64,000 nucleotides of DNA from positions 62,001 through 126,000 of the forward strand of contig JAJFHS010000050.1 in assembly GCA_021775475.1 (NCBI GenBank), given 5' to 3'. The notes under the pieces are model-generated. The model was not told the origin of the DNA and did no database searches. It worked only from the letters and a program-made list of their open reading frames with translations. The position numbers were made by a program, and so were the translations under genes. Below, one piece after another: positions 1-10,142 of this stretch. The DNA comes from Hyphomicrobiales bacterium. GTDB lineage: Bacteria > Pseudomonadota > Alphaproteobacteria > Rhizobiales > JAJFHR01. The number at the start of each line of letters is the position of its first letter. The first letter of the stretch is position 1.

Positions 1-491
1 AGTTGCAGGGAAATGATTAACTCGCGTTTGAACAGTTTCGCCCGTCGATTGCCACCGCAGACGAGATTGGCAAGCGAATGCGGGGTAAAAAAATCACCAC
101 GAAACTTGCCATAATCGCTTTCAATTCCCCAAAGGGCAGTAACAAAATAGCGATTAACCCCATATTTTTTTTCAACAGCTTTTAGCGTACGACTATATTT
201 TTTCAACATCGCCCTGCCATCACGGATGCGCTTGGCATCAACCAGAAAAGCCATGTAATCCCAGATATAGGTAATTTTCTCAGGCTGACGTCGCGAAAAC
301 CGGGCGACTTTTTCATCATACTTGACGTTGGCAAATGCCAGGTTAGCCACATCTCGTCTAACACCAGCCTTTATCGCCGCACGTTTAAGGCCCGCCACAC
401 AGGATTTCAGAGAGGCGGAGGCCGGTTGAAATGTAAAAACCACAACAGCCGCAGCCAGCAGGAGGATGGTGATAGGGGGGCGAGTGTTCAT
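1..491 (-). CDS. lytic murein transglycosylase (MltB-like), C-terminus cut by window edge
   Basis: Own reverse-strand translation: MNTRPPITILLLAAAVVVFTFQPASAS... signal peptide, then YGVNRYFVTALWGIESDYGKFRGDFFTPHSLANL, typical of MltB-type transglycosylases. Confidence 0.8.
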   Translation of the reverse strand, partial: MNTRPPITILLLAAAVVVFTFQPASASLKSCVAGLKRAAIKAGVRRDVANLAFANVKYDEKVARFSRRQPEKITYIWDYMAFLVDAKRIRDGRAMLKKYSRTLKAVEKKYGVNRYFVTALWGIESDYGKFRGDFFTPHSLANLVCGGNRRAKLFKRELIISLQ

Positions 492-600
492 GTTTAAATT
501 CCTGGGTGTTGGTTTTGCGAAGTCTAAAGTTATTTCGTTCAACACTCCAGATCAGCAAAATCAGTTTTTTGCCTCAAGCGGCATAACACGGTCTCGGTTC

Positions 601-679
601 CCTTCTCCCCATGGCTGAGAAGGTGGCAGCGCAGCTGACGGATGAGGGGTTTCCACCATCAAATTTGTGCCACCTTCTC
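601..679. repeat. REP-like intergenic palindrome (CCTTCTCCCC..GAGAAGGTGGC..GGATGAGGGG)
   Basis: Perfect 12-bp inverted repeat GAGAAGGTGGCA (617-628) / TGCCACCTTCTC (668-679); overall resembles dispersed Rhizobiales repeats. Confidence 0.5.
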
Positions 680-2584
680 GCGCGCTTCTTCGTATGTCTG
701 CGACAGGGCCAGCCAGTCTTCTTCTTTTTGCTCTTTGCTTTTTACCAGAAGCCCGCGTGATTTGGATAGGTCTTCGGCTTTTTTCGGATCATTGGTATAA
801 AGTGAGCTGTCACCGAGTTTTATGTCCAGTGCTTCAATTTCTCCGGTAATTTTGGCCACATCATTTTCGGCCCTGGCCACCTTGTTTTTCAACGGTGCCA
901 GTTGTTCGCGCAACCTTGCGCGCTCCTTGCGGCGTTCGGCTTTGTCTTTGACCTTCGGCTGAAGTGCCGCGTCCCCCTCCTGGCCATCTTCCGGTCGTGC
1001 CCGTTTTTTCTTCACCGAACTCTCAGAGATGATTAAAGAGCGATATTCTTCAAGATCGCCATCGAAAGGTTTGACGGAACCCTTATCGACCAGCCACAGA
1101 CGATCAACACACGCTTCGAGCAGATGCTGGTCATGGCTGATCAGGATTAACGCACCGCCATAATCATTAAGCGCATGGATCAGGGCTTCGCGACTGTCCA
1201 CATCGAGATGATTGGTAGGTTCATCAAAAATCATCAGGTGCGGCGAGAAAAACCCGGTAATGGCAAACAACAATCGTGCTTTTTCACCGCCTGACAGGTT
1301 TTCTGCGAATGAATTCTGCAGATTAATACCAAACCCATAAGACCCCAGCCGGGCTCGAACAGAGGCTTCGCTGGCATCAGGCATAAACGCGCGCAAATGA
1401 TCATATGGCGTTTGGTTGGCCTGGAGTTCATCCAGCTGGTGCTGGGCAAAATAGCCGCTGATCAGCTTTTTTGATTTATAAACATCACCCACAAGCGGCT
1501 TCAGCTTGCCCATGAGCAATTTAGCCAGCGTCGATTTACCGTTGCCGTTGGCCCCCAGAAGACCGATACGGTCATCATGATCAACGCGCAGATTAAGATC
1601 GCTCAACACCGGCTTGCCAACCTCGTATCCCGCTTGGGCATGTTCCACCCGGATCAACGGACTGGCTAGCAGCCTTTCAGGTGTAGGGAAATTGAATGAG
1701 GCCACCCGGCCTTCAATCTGCGCTGCAATCGGCTTCATTCGCGCCAGAGCTTTCAGGCGTGATTGTGCCTGCCGCGCCTTGTTGGCCTGAGCCCGGAAAC
1801 GGTTGATAAAGCTTTCCATGTGGCGGCGCACATCATCCTGCTTTTTCTTCAGTTTCAGCTGCAACGCCTGACGTTCACGTAAAGTGCGTTCAAACTGATC
1901 ATAGCCGCCCTGATAGAGCGTCAGCTTGGTATCATCGAGGTGGACGATTTCGGTCACGCATTTATTCAGCAACTCGCGATCATGGCTGATGATGACAACA
2001 GTGTAGGGATAACGCTGGAGATATGATTCGAGCCAGATGGTGCCTTCAAGATCAAGATAGTTTGTCGGCTCATCCAGCAGCAGAATATCAGGTTCGGCAA
2101 ACAGAGCCGCCGCCAGTGCCACACGCATGCGCCAGCCACCGGAAAATTCGCTGCATGCCCTGAGTTGCGCTGCGTGATCAAAGCCTAGCCCGTGCAAGAT
2201 GGTAGCGGCACGTGAGGGTGCACCATGAGCGTTTATGTCCACCAGACGCAATTGTATATCCGAAATTCGTTCGGGATCGGTGGCAACCTCTGCTTCTGCC
2301 AGCAGGTTGATGCGTTCCTTGTCAGCTGCCAGAACCGTATCGAGCAAACTGGTGTCATCACCGGGTGCTTCCTGGGCAACGCCGCCAATAGAAGCATTCC
2401 TCGGCGCCGAGACAGAGCCGTCATCGGAGGCTAACTCGCCCTGGATCATGCGGAAAAGGGTAGTTTTGCCCGAGCCGTTGCGACCGACCAGCCCGACCTT
2501 GTGGCCGGGAGGAATAGCCACAGTCGCCTCATCAAAAAGCAGGCGCTCGCCCATTCTGAAAGTAAGTCCGTTAATATGAAGCAT
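659..2584 (-). CDS. ABC-F family ATP-binding cassette protein
   Basis: Two ABC domains (GRNGSGKTT, SGGWRMRVALAAALFAEPDILLLDEPTNYLDL; GANGNGKST, LSGGEKARLLFA..DEPTNHLD). Start chosen at MLHINGLTFRMG rather than the ORF start. Confidence 0.93.
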   Translation of the reverse strand: MLHINGLTFRMGERLLFDEATVAIPPGHKVGLVGRNGSGKTTLFRMIQGELASDDGSVSAPRNASIGGVAQEAPGDDTSLLDTVLAADKERINLLAEAEVATDPERISDIQLRLVDINAHGAPSRAATILHGLGFDHAAQLRACSEFSGGWRMRVALAAALFAEPDILLLDEPTNYLDLEGTIWLESYLQRYPYTVVIISHDRELLNKCVTEIVHLDDTKLTLYQGGYDQFERTLRERQALQLKLKKKQDDVRRHMESFINRFRAQANKARQAQSRLKALARMKPIAAQIEGRVASFNFPTPERLLASPLIRVEHAQAGYEVGKPVLSDLNLRVDHDDRIGLLGANGNGKSTLAKLLMGKLKPLVGDVYKSKKLISGYFAQHQLDELQANQTPYDHLRAFMPDASEASVRARLGSYGFGINLQNSFAENLSGGEKARLLFAITGFFSPHLMIFDEPTNHLDVDSREALIHALNDYGGALILISHDQHLLEACVDRLWLVDKGSVKPFDGDLEEYRSLIISESSVKKKRARPEDGQEGDAALQPKVKDKAERRKERARLREQLAPLKNKVARAENDVAKITGEIEALDIKLGDSSLYTNDPKKAEDLSKSRGLLVKSKEQKEEDWLALSQTYEEAREKVAQI

Positions 2585-2758
2585 AGGGTAGTTGGGCCTG
2601 CAAATTACTGTGCTGTTCAAATTCTGCCGCTGTATATCATGAGTTGGCGGATGAGTAATAAGAAAATGTATCTTGAATGCCACTTAAGGGATGGTTATAA
2701 GCCCTCGAAGCAATATTGATTGCCCCATTTTTTTATCACATCAGAAGGACGTTGTCGC

Positions 2759-3181
2759 ATGTCACTTGAGCGGACATTTTCCATTATCAAACCCGATGCC
2801 ACCCGCCGCAATCTCACCGGCAAGATTATTGCCAAATTTGAAGATGCAGGCTTGCGCGTTGTCGCTTCCAAGCGCATCCAGTTAAGCAAAGATCAGGCTG
2901 AAGGCTTCTATGGTGTTCACAAAGAACGGCCATTTTTTAATGATCTTGTCGCTTTCATGATTTCCGGCCCTGTCGTTGTTCAGGTGCTTGAAGGTGAAAA
3001 TGCCGTTGCCAAAAATCGCGAGGTTATGGGCGCAACCAACCCGGCAGATGCAGATGCAGGTACCATCCGCAAGGAATTTGCTGAATCAATTGAAGCAAAT
3101 TCAGTGCATGGATCCGATGCGCCTGAAACTGCAAAAGAAGAAATCGCCTTTTTCTTCAGCGATGATGAAATCGTCGGTTGA
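2759..3181 (+). CDS. ndk: nucleoside diphosphate kinase
   Basis: [23 protein letters not shown]..., active-site NSVHGSD. Confidence 0.97.
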   Translation: MSLERTFSIIKPDATRRNLTGKIIAKFEDAGLRVVASKRIQLSKDQAEGFYGVHKERPFFNDLVAFMISGPVVVQVLEGENAVAKNREVMGATNPADADAGTIRKEFAESIEANSVHGSDAPETAKEEIAFFFSDDEIVG

Positions 3182-3213
3182 TTTTGTGAAGTATAGGGTG
3201 TGGTATCACGCCT

Positions 3214-5298
3214 ATGTCCGATACCTCTAAAATTCACTATTCCACCTGTCCTCATGACTGCCCGTCCACCTGCGCTCTGGAAGTGGAAGTGCTGGACGTG
3301 AATACAATTGGCCGCGTGCGAGGCGCACGCGGCCATACCTATACCGATGGCATCGTCTGCGAAAAAGTGGCGCGCTATGCCGAGCGTATTCACCACCGCG
3401 ACCGTTTGCTGTATCCCTTAAAACGCATTGGTGCCAAAGGCTCGGGTGCGTTTAAGCGTATCTCTTGGGATCAGGCGATGGCGGAAACAGCGCAAGCCCT
3501 GTTAAAGGCCGAAGCCGAATTTGGGGCCGAAAGCGTGTGGCCATACTTTTATGCCGGAACCATGGGCCACATCATGCGCGATGGCATTGAAAGACTGCGC
3601 AATGCCAAAAAATATTCGGGTCAGCATTCAACTGTTTGCGTCACCCTTTCTCAGGCGGGCTTTTTAGCCGGTACCGGCAAGCTTGCCGGACCGGACCCGC
3701 GTGAAATCGCTCACGCTGACGTGGTGGTGATCTGGGGCACAAATCCCGTTCATACGCAAGTCAACCTGATGAGCCACGTGATCAAGGCGCGCAAGAAAAA
3801 CCGCACTAAAATCGTCGTTGTTGACGTCTATGAAAATCCGACCATGGCGCAAGCAGATCTGGGCCTCTGCGTTAATCCGGGCAGTGATGGCGCACTTGCC
3901 TGCGCGGTAATGCACATTCTGTTTCGTGATTGCCTTGCGGACAGGGATTACCTTTTAAAATACAGTGATTACCCAAATGAGTTCGAGCAACATCTGAAGA
4001 ACAAAACACCGCAATGGGCAGCAGAAATCACCGGATTGCCGGTTGAGAAAATAGAAACTTTTGCCAAATTGCTGGGCACCAGCAAGCGCAGTTACTTACG
4101 TTTAGGTTACGGCTTCACCCGTTCGCGCAATGGGGCGGTAAACATGCATGCCGCAGCGTCGATTGCCACGGTTTTGGGCGCATGGCAGCACAAGGGTGGC
4201 GGGGCTTTTCACGGCAACAATCACATTTATCACTGGGATAAAACCCTGATTGAAGGCCTTGATGTGCGCGACAAAACCGTGCGCATTCTCGATCAGGCCC
4301 GCATTGGTGCCATTTTAACCGACGACCCTATCGACATAGGCGATGGCCCTCCAGTCAAAGCCCTGTTCATTCAAAGCACCAACCCGATGGTGATTGCACC
4401 CGAACAGGAAAAGGTAAAACAGGGATTTGCCCGCGAGGATCTGTTTGTGTGTGTGCATGAGCAGTTCATGACCGAAACCGCATTGATGGCTGATATTATC
4501 CTGCCAGCGACAATGTTTCTCGAACATGATGATCATTACCAGGGTGGTGGTCACCAACACATTTCACTCGGGCCAAAGATTATCGACGCGCCCGGTGAAT
4601 GCCGCAGCAATCACGATGTCTTAAGTGATCTGGCCAAACGGGTAGGCGCCGAGCATCGCGGCTTTGATATGACGTCGCGAGAGATTACAGCGGAGACCTT
4701 GGAAAAATCGGGTTGGCGCGGGCTTGAAAACCTTGAGCGTGAAAACTGGTTCGACTGCCAGCCGGATTTTGACACAGCGCATTATATCAATGGTTTTGCT
4801 CATGATGATGGCAAATTTAAATTCAAACCGGACTGGCACAAGATATCACCGGTTAAACCCGGTGGCCTTGGACCGGTTGAAAATATGCCGGAATTTCCCG
4901 ATTATTGGGACGTGACGGAAAAAGCCGACCACGACCATCCCTTCCGGCTGGTAACGTCACCCTCGCGCGGGTTTTTGAACACATCGTTTAATGAAACCCC
5001 GACCTCACAGCAAAAAGAGGGCAGGCCGACCGCCCTGATCCACCCGGAGGATATGGCCCAACTGGGGATTGCCGAAGGCGCGCCGATTATTCTTGGTAAC
5101 CAGCGCGGGCAGGTGAGGGTGCATGCTCAAGGTTTTGAAGGCGTCAATCGTGGTGTGGTTATTGTTGAAGGACTGCACCCAAATCACGCATTCATTGACG
5201 GAAAAGGCATAAACACCCTGACCTCAGCCGAGGTGAGCGCACCCAACGGTGGCGCACCTTACCATGACACCCATATCTGGGTGAGATCGTCAGAATAG
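3214..5298 (+). CDS. molybdopterin-dependent oxidoreductase (DMSO reductase superfamily)
   Basis: N-terminal CPHDCPSTCALEVEV...C 4Fe-4S motif, VVIWGTNPVHT, QSTNPMVIAPEQ, molydopterin-dinucleotide binding C-terminus. Confidence 0.9.
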   Translation: MSDTSKIHYSTCPHDCPSTCALEVEVLDVNTIGRVRGARGHTYTDGIVCEKVARYAERIHHRDRLLYPLKRIGAKGSGAFKRISWDQAMAETAQALLKAEAEFGAESVWPYFYAGTMGHIMRDGIERLRNAKKYSGQHSTVCVTLSQAGFLAGTGKLAGPDPREIAHADVVVIWGTNPVHTQVNLMSHVIKARKKNRTKIVVVDVYENPTMAQADLGLCVNPGSDGALACAVMHILFRDCLADRDYLLKYSDYPNEFEQHLKNKTPQWAAEITGLPVEKIETFAKLLGTSKRSYLRLGYGFTRSRNGAVNMHAAASIATVLGAWQHKGGGAFHGNNHIYHWDKTLIEGLDVRDKTVRILDQARIGAILTDDPIDIGDGPPVKALFIQSTNPMVIAPEQEKVKQGFAREDLFVCVHEQFMTETALMADIILPATMFLEHDDHYQGGGHQHISLGPKIIDAPGECRSNHDVLSDLAKRVGAEHRGFDMTSREITAETLEKSGWRGLENLERENWFDCQPDFDTAHYINGFAHDDGKFKFKPDWHKISPVKPGGLGPVENMPEFPDYWDVTEKADHDHPFRLVTSPSRGFLNTSFNETPTSQQKEGRPTALIHPEDMAQLGIAEGAPIILGNQRGQVRVHAQGFEGVNRGVVIVEGLHPNHAFIDGKGINTLTSAEVSAPNGGAPYHDTHIWVRSSE

Positions 5299-5308
5299 GA
5301 CTTCGCCT

Positions 5309-6544
5309 TCAAACCCTGCCCGTTGTATCGCCGCCGGGGGCATCCAGCCTGCGCACCTGATAGCCCTGATCCAGCAATGCCTGAATAATACCGTCAACAT
5401 GGTGGCGATCGCGCGCTTCCAGCATCACATCTATGCCCGCACCTTTTGCCGGTACATCAAGCAGCATACGGCGATGGGAGACCTCCAGAATGTTGGCACC
5501 CTGTTTGCCGAGCAGCGAAGAAATGGAGCCGAGGATGCCGGGGCGGTCGGGAATTTGAATGCGCAAGGATATAATGCGGTGTTCACGGGCGAGTTCGCGG
5601 TAGATGATAGAAGCCAGCATGCGCGGGTCGATGTTGCCGCCACATAAAATCAGGCCAACCTTTTTACCCGTGAACAGCTCGGGCCGTGCCAGCATGGCGG
5701 CCAGACCGGCAGCACCGGCGCCTTCGGCAAGGGTTTTTTGGTGGGTGAGAAAGGCGTGGACGGCTTGCTCGAAATGGCTTTCGGAAACTTCGATTATCTC
5801 TTCGGCAAACGCCCGCACATAGGCAATGGTGCGCTCGGTTACATTTTTGACCGCGATGCCTTCAGCCAGCGTCTGGCCACCACAATGGACAGGTTCTCCG
5901 CGCAAGGTTTGCGACATGGATGCATATAATTCAGCTTCCGCGCCATATATTTTGATTTCCCGCTTTATCGCCTTGGCAGCAACAGCATTGCCCGAAAACA
6001 ATCCACCACCACCTATGGGGATCACCATCACATCAAGTTCTGGTTGGTCCTCCAGCATTTCCAGCGCAATCGTACCCTGACCGGCTATAATCCGGTCGTC
6101 ATCATAAGGGTGCACCAGTGTCAAACCCTTGTCTGCTGCAATGGCAAGTGCGGCAGCTTGAGATTCGGCCAGTGTTTCGCCTTCGAGAACGGTCGTTGCT
6201 CCCAGCGCTTGTGTACTTTCAACTTTGACGAAGGGCGTATTTTCCGGCATGACGATGGTGGCGGGAATGCCGAGGCGGGCAGCATGATAGGCTACAGCTT
6301 GAGCGTGATTGCCCGCCGACATGGCAATAACGCCGTTGCGTTTTTCAGTGTCGCTCAAAGAGACCAGTTTTACAAAAGCCCCGCGCGCCTTGAACGAACT
6401 GGTCACTTGCATGTTTTCAAATTTGACGAAAACTTCCGCACCGGTTATCAACGAAAGACCACGTGATTTCATCATTGGCGTACGGCTTACTTCACCGCGC
6501 AAAAGCTGTGCAGCCGCCTGAATGTCTTCTAATTCTATAGTCAT
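5309..6544 (-). CDS. ilvA: threonine ammonia-lyase with C-terminal ACT domain
   Basis: SSFKARGAFVKL PLP lysine motif, IGGGGLFSGNAVAAK, C-terminal ACT (IPDRPGILGSISSLLG). Start set at MTIELEDIQ. Confidence 0.9.
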   Translation of the reverse strand: MTIELEDIQAAAQLLRGEVSRTPMMKSRGLSLITGAEVFVKFENMQVTSSFKARGAFVKLVSLSDTEKRNGVIAMSAGNHAQAVAYHAARLGIPATIVMPENTPFVKVESTQALGATTVLEGETLAESQAAALAIAADKGLTLVHPYDDDRIIAGQGTIALEMLEDQPELDVMVIPIGGGGLFSGNAVAAKAIKREIKIYGAEAELYASMSQTLRGEPVHCGGQTLAEGIAVKNVTERTIAYVRAFAEEIIEVSESHFEQAVHAFLTHQKTLAEGAGAAGLAAMLARPELFTGKKVGLILCGGNIDPRMLASIIYRELAREHRIISLRIQIPDRPGILGSISSLLGKQGANILEVSHRRMLLDVPAKGAGIDVMLEARDRHHVDGIIQALLDQGYQVRRLDAPGGDTTGRV

Positions 6545-6688
6545 TTTCGAAAACCTCGCGTTTTCGCCATGTGGTGACCTTATCACTTGACCTGCGGGTC
6601 GAGTATGCGATCAATAACAACAGTTCCATTCACGGTGATAGAAGCCTCACGCGTTAGGGGCAACCAAAAAATTTTAAGGAGTTTAACA

Positions 6689-7558
6689 ATGGCTGAGCAA
6701 GTTGCATTTTTGGGTTTGGGGGTTATGGGCTATCCGATGGCGGGCCATCTCGTTACGACAGGCCATGAGGTGACAGTCTATAACAGGACCACAGCAAAGG
6801 CGGAAAAATGGGCAGACGAACATGGCGGCTCCTTTAAAGAGACACCGGCGCAAGCAGCTGAAGGCAAAAGCATAGTCTTTGCCTGTGTTGGTAATGATGA
6901 TGATTTGCGTGCGATCACCATTGGCGGTGATGGTGCCTTTGACACCATGCAACCGGGCTCCATATTCGTTGATCACACCACAGCCTCAGCCAATGCCGCG
7001 CGCGAACTTTATGAGATTGCCAAAGGCAAAGGCATCGACTTCATTGACGCGCCCGTTTCAGGCGGGCAGGCCGGTGCCGAAAACGGCAAACTCACAGTTA
7101 TGTGCGGTGGCGACAGCCTGCCGTATGCCAAAGCGGCACCGCTGATAGATTCTTACGCCCAGCGCTGCGAACTCATGGGTGCTTCAGGGGCTGGACAATT
7201 GACCAAAATGGTCAATCAGATCTGTATTGCCGGATTGGTGCAGGGGCTTTCAGAAGCGGTCAATTTTGCCCAGAAGGCCGGTCTTGAAACTGATGCGGTC
7301 TTCAATGTTTTGTCCAAGGGTGCAGCACAATCATGGCAGATGGAAAACCGTCATGAGACTATGGCACGCGGCGAATTTGAACACGGGTTCGCTGTCGATT
7401 GGATGCGCAAGGATCTTGGCATTTGCCTCGAAATGGCCAACAAAATCGGTGCGCAATTGCCGGTAACAGCATTGGTTGATCAGTTCTACGCCGATGTTCA
7501 GGCCATGGGCGGCAACCGCTGGGATACCTCCAGCCTGCTGGCCCGGATCAACAAATAG
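6689..7558 (+). CDS. NAD(P)-dependent oxidoreductase, 3-hydroxyisobutyrate dehydrogenase family
   Basis: MAEQVAFLGLGVMGYPMAGHL Rossmann motif, FIDAPVSGGQAGAENG, GAGQLTKMVNQ. Start trimmed from ORF start by motif and RBS. Confidence 0.92.
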   Translation: MAEQVAFLGLGVMGYPMAGHLVTTGHEVTVYNRTTAKAEKWADEHGGSFKETPAQAAEGKSIVFACVGNDDDLRAITIGGDGAFDTMQPGSIFVDHTTASANAARELYEIAKGKGIDFIDAPVSGGQAGAENGKLTVMCGGDSLPYAKAAPLIDSYAQRCELMGASGAGQLTKMVNQICIAGLVQGLSEAVNFAQKAGLETDAVFNVLSKGAAQSWQMENRHETMARGEFEHGFAVDWMRKDLGICLEMANKIGAQLPVTALVDQFYADVQAMGGNRWDTSSLLARINK

Positions 7559-7618
7559 GTCAATTCGCAAAACCAATTTGTACGTTGGACTAATTTGAAT
7601 TACTGGAAAGAAACCTGA

Positions 7619-8272
7619 ATGAAAAATGCATATGGGCTCCTGGGAGTTATCATCGTTGTAATTGTTTCCACATTCGTGCCGGTTTCCCGATCGTTTGCTT
7701 ATGAGACAGTGGGGGGAGTTTGTAACGAGGAGCCCTATGACAAGGCATCCGCAAACCTGCCCTGGTACGCCAAGGTAAAAGGTTTCTACAAAACAGTCGA
7801 CCCGATTGTACAGATAGTCGGACGCCTTGATCACCTGGTTGAAATCGCCCGGCGCGATGGCAGGGTTTTGTACCGTGCCTATGGCGAAAGCCGTAGCCAA
7901 ATGGGATTGGTCAAAAGCAGGCTGTCTTGTGTTGAGGATGTTAAATATTACAAAAACCTGATTATTGTCCGCATGGGCAGCAAAAATGATCAGTTGCAAA
8001 TGTATGGCATAAACCGATACAGATCGGGGAAAGTGGCGAGCCTTCAACAACTTGTCTGGAGCCCGCGAAAATCAACAGTAAGTATGGCTGTCAGAGTTGA
8101 TTCCGGTGCAATAACAGTTCGTGTCACCAATGGCAAAAACCGAAAACTGAAAAATACCTTCTGCTGGACACCGGGGAAATCATGGACCTACGCATCAAAG
8201 GCATCTGCAACAGGTGGATTTGGATCTTGTGACAAGATCTTTGGTGACCAAAAAATTATTGCCGTGCAATAG
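7619..8272 (+). CDS. exported hypothetical protein
   Basis: N-terminal signal-like segment YGLLGVIIVVIVSTFVPVSRSFA; no family recognised. Confidence 0.65.
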   Translation: MKNAYGLLGVIIVVIVSTFVPVSRSFAYETVGGVCNEEPYDKASANLPWYAKVKGFYKTVDPIVQIVGRLDHLVEIARRDGRVLYRAYGESRSQMGLVKSRLSCVEDVKYYKNLIIVRMGSKNDQLQMYGINRYRSGKVASLQQLVWSPRKSTVSMAVRVDSGAITVRVTNGKNRKLKNTFCWTPGKSWTYASKASATGGFGSCDKIFGDQKIIAVQ

Positions 8273-8307
8273 TGTGTGGGTGTGCTGAAAATCAGGTTGC
8301 GACGAAC

Positions 8308-8931
8308 CTATTTCACGCGCCCGCCATCTATCACCCGCAAGTGCTTAACTGCGGTGAACTGGTTGCCATCGATTTTTTCCAGATTTTCCGGGTACATCTC
8401 CGCAAACACATTGATGGCCGTGGCTTTTTCTCTGGCAGGCCACATCATTCGCAGGCTTGATATTTTATGATGTGAAATCTTTTCCGCATCATTTCCCACC
8501 CATACAGGCTGATTGAAAGCTGAAATAATTCCCAAAACCCGCGGCGGTTTACGCACCGGAGACTTTACCGGTAAAACCAGCATTTCCATGTTGCAGGAAC
8601 CTTGCTGGCTGGTATGAGCGCCAAAGCCGACAACACCCACAGCACTTTCTTCAATGACACTTTGCAACACGTGAGCAAGGCTGGTGCGATCCTGGCCATC
8701 CCAGAAATCACACATATTCAAGCCACGCAGTTCAGTGTCATAATGGTCGCATAATTCGGTGCCGGCCAGGGAAAAGGGAAATTTTTCTTTGCTTCTATAC
8801 TCGAGAAAAAACATCCCCGGCAGCAGCCATTTAATATCACTTGGATTAATTTGATCGCGTCGGGGCGCATTTTCATCGCCGCGCAATCTATTCCAGTATT
8901 CAAACAATGCACGTGTATTTGTATGCTTCAT
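8308..8931 (-). CDS. PAS domain-containing protein (PAS_5/DUF1457-like)
   Basis: YWNRLRGDENAPRRDQINPSDIKWLLPGMFFLEY...GTELCDHYDTELRGLN, typical PAS_5 layout. Confidence 0.8.
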   Translation of the reverse strand: MKHTNTRALFEYWNRLRGDENAPRRDQINPSDIKWLLPGMFFLEYRSKEKFPFSLAGTELCDHYDTELRGLNMCDFWDGQDRTSLAHVLQSVIEESAVGVVGFGAHTSQQGSCNMEMLVLPVKSPVRKPPRVLGIISAFNQPVWVGNDAEKISHHKISSLRMMWPAREKATAINVFAEMYPENLEKIDGNQFTAVKHLRVIDGGRVK

Positions 8932-9425
8932 ATTCCTGCCGCCAGACCATGAGGGACATCATGATCTGGCCATTCCATCGTTGAACTCAATCTGGTTGTG
9001 TAGGTAACAAAGCATATCGCGTGCCAACCGGGCGGGTTGGCTTGTCAATGGTGTTAATGGGAAAAAGTGGCATAATGCGGGCAATTTACAATCAGGCGTA
9101 TTGGTTTTTGGTTGACCAAAGTGTGTAAAATGGAGACTGGTTAAACGTGAGTTGTATCAGAATGAACCAATCTTCGAAATTTCCGCCAGCTCAGCGTCAT
9201 TGTAAAAACAGTCAAGAAAATCTCTGGGTGGCAAAATTTCTAGCAAAGCGCTGTTGAGCGGTAGTTTAACGGGCCGAACAGGCATATTATCTCCAATGGG
9301 GCTCGACCCTGGTTTAAAACTCTTCGAACAGTTGCAACTCCCCAATCAAAGTATCCCCTCTGGCCAAATCGAAATTTAGTCCCTATTTTGAATGCAACCA
9401 CCCGTAAACGGCACAATCACACACA

Positions 9426-10142
9426 GTGTCCTTCAACCAAGCGGAAACATCTTTGCAAAAAAATCCACCAATTTTCAACGTACCGACTGTGGTCTTTGCC
9501 TTTATCGCAGTCTTTGTCGGTGTTCATCTGCTGCGCCAGTTTTTGGAGCTTGAAGCCGGTTGGGAATTTCTTTTAACTTTCGCCTTCATTCCGCAAAGGT
9601 ATGCTGCGGCAGCTGCTGGTCATGCCGGTATGTTTCCCGGTGGCCTTGCTGCTGATATCTGGTCGTTCGTAACCTACATGTTTCTGCATGGCAGCTGGAC
9701 CCACCTTGCCATCAACAGTCTGTGGATGCTGGCGTTTGGCACGCCTTTGGCGGTGAGATTCGGGGCCTGGAGATTTATTGTATTCAGCTTTGTTTTGGCT
9801 GCTGCCGGAGCAGCGCTGCATTTGAGCGTTTATTGGGGAGAGATGGTGCCTGTCGTTGGCGCATCGGCGGCGATTTCGGGACACATGGCAGCCGTCATTC
9901 GCTTTTCCATGACTGCACCTGTCGATGCTCCTGCTCAACCATTGGTGCGGGTGCTGAGCAATCCGCGCGTGCTTATCTTCATTGCCATCTGGTTTGGTAT
10001 CAATTTTATTTTCGGCATCGGCATTGTAGACGTTACCGGAACCGGTGCTCAAATTGCCTGGGAAGCTCACCTTGGTGGATTTTTGGCAGGACTTCTGCTG
10101 TTTCCGTTTTTTGACCCTGTCGCCCGTACCCGTTCTAGCTAG
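9426..10142 (+). CDS. rhomboid family intramembrane serine protease
   Basis: HGSWTHLAINSLWMLAFG, VPVVGASAAISG, WEAHLGGFLAGLL; multiple TM segments. Confidence 0.88.
   Translation: MSFNQAETSLQKNPPIFNVPTVVFAFIAVFVGVHLLRQFLELEAGWEFLLTFAFIPQRYAAAAAGHAGMFPGGLAADIWSFVTYMFLHGSWTHLAINSLWMLAFGTPLAVRFGAWRFIVFSFVLAAAGAALHLSVYWGEMVPVVGASAAISGHMAAVIRFSMTAPVDAPAQPLVRVLSNPRVLIFIAIWFGINFIFGIGIVDVTGTGAQIAWEAHLGGFLAGLLLFPFFDPVARTRSS

Noticed and set aside
9157-9345. 62-aa minus ORF MGSCNCSKSFKPGSS...
   Set aside because: Short, no clear RBS or recognised family; could be a remnant, but not supportable.
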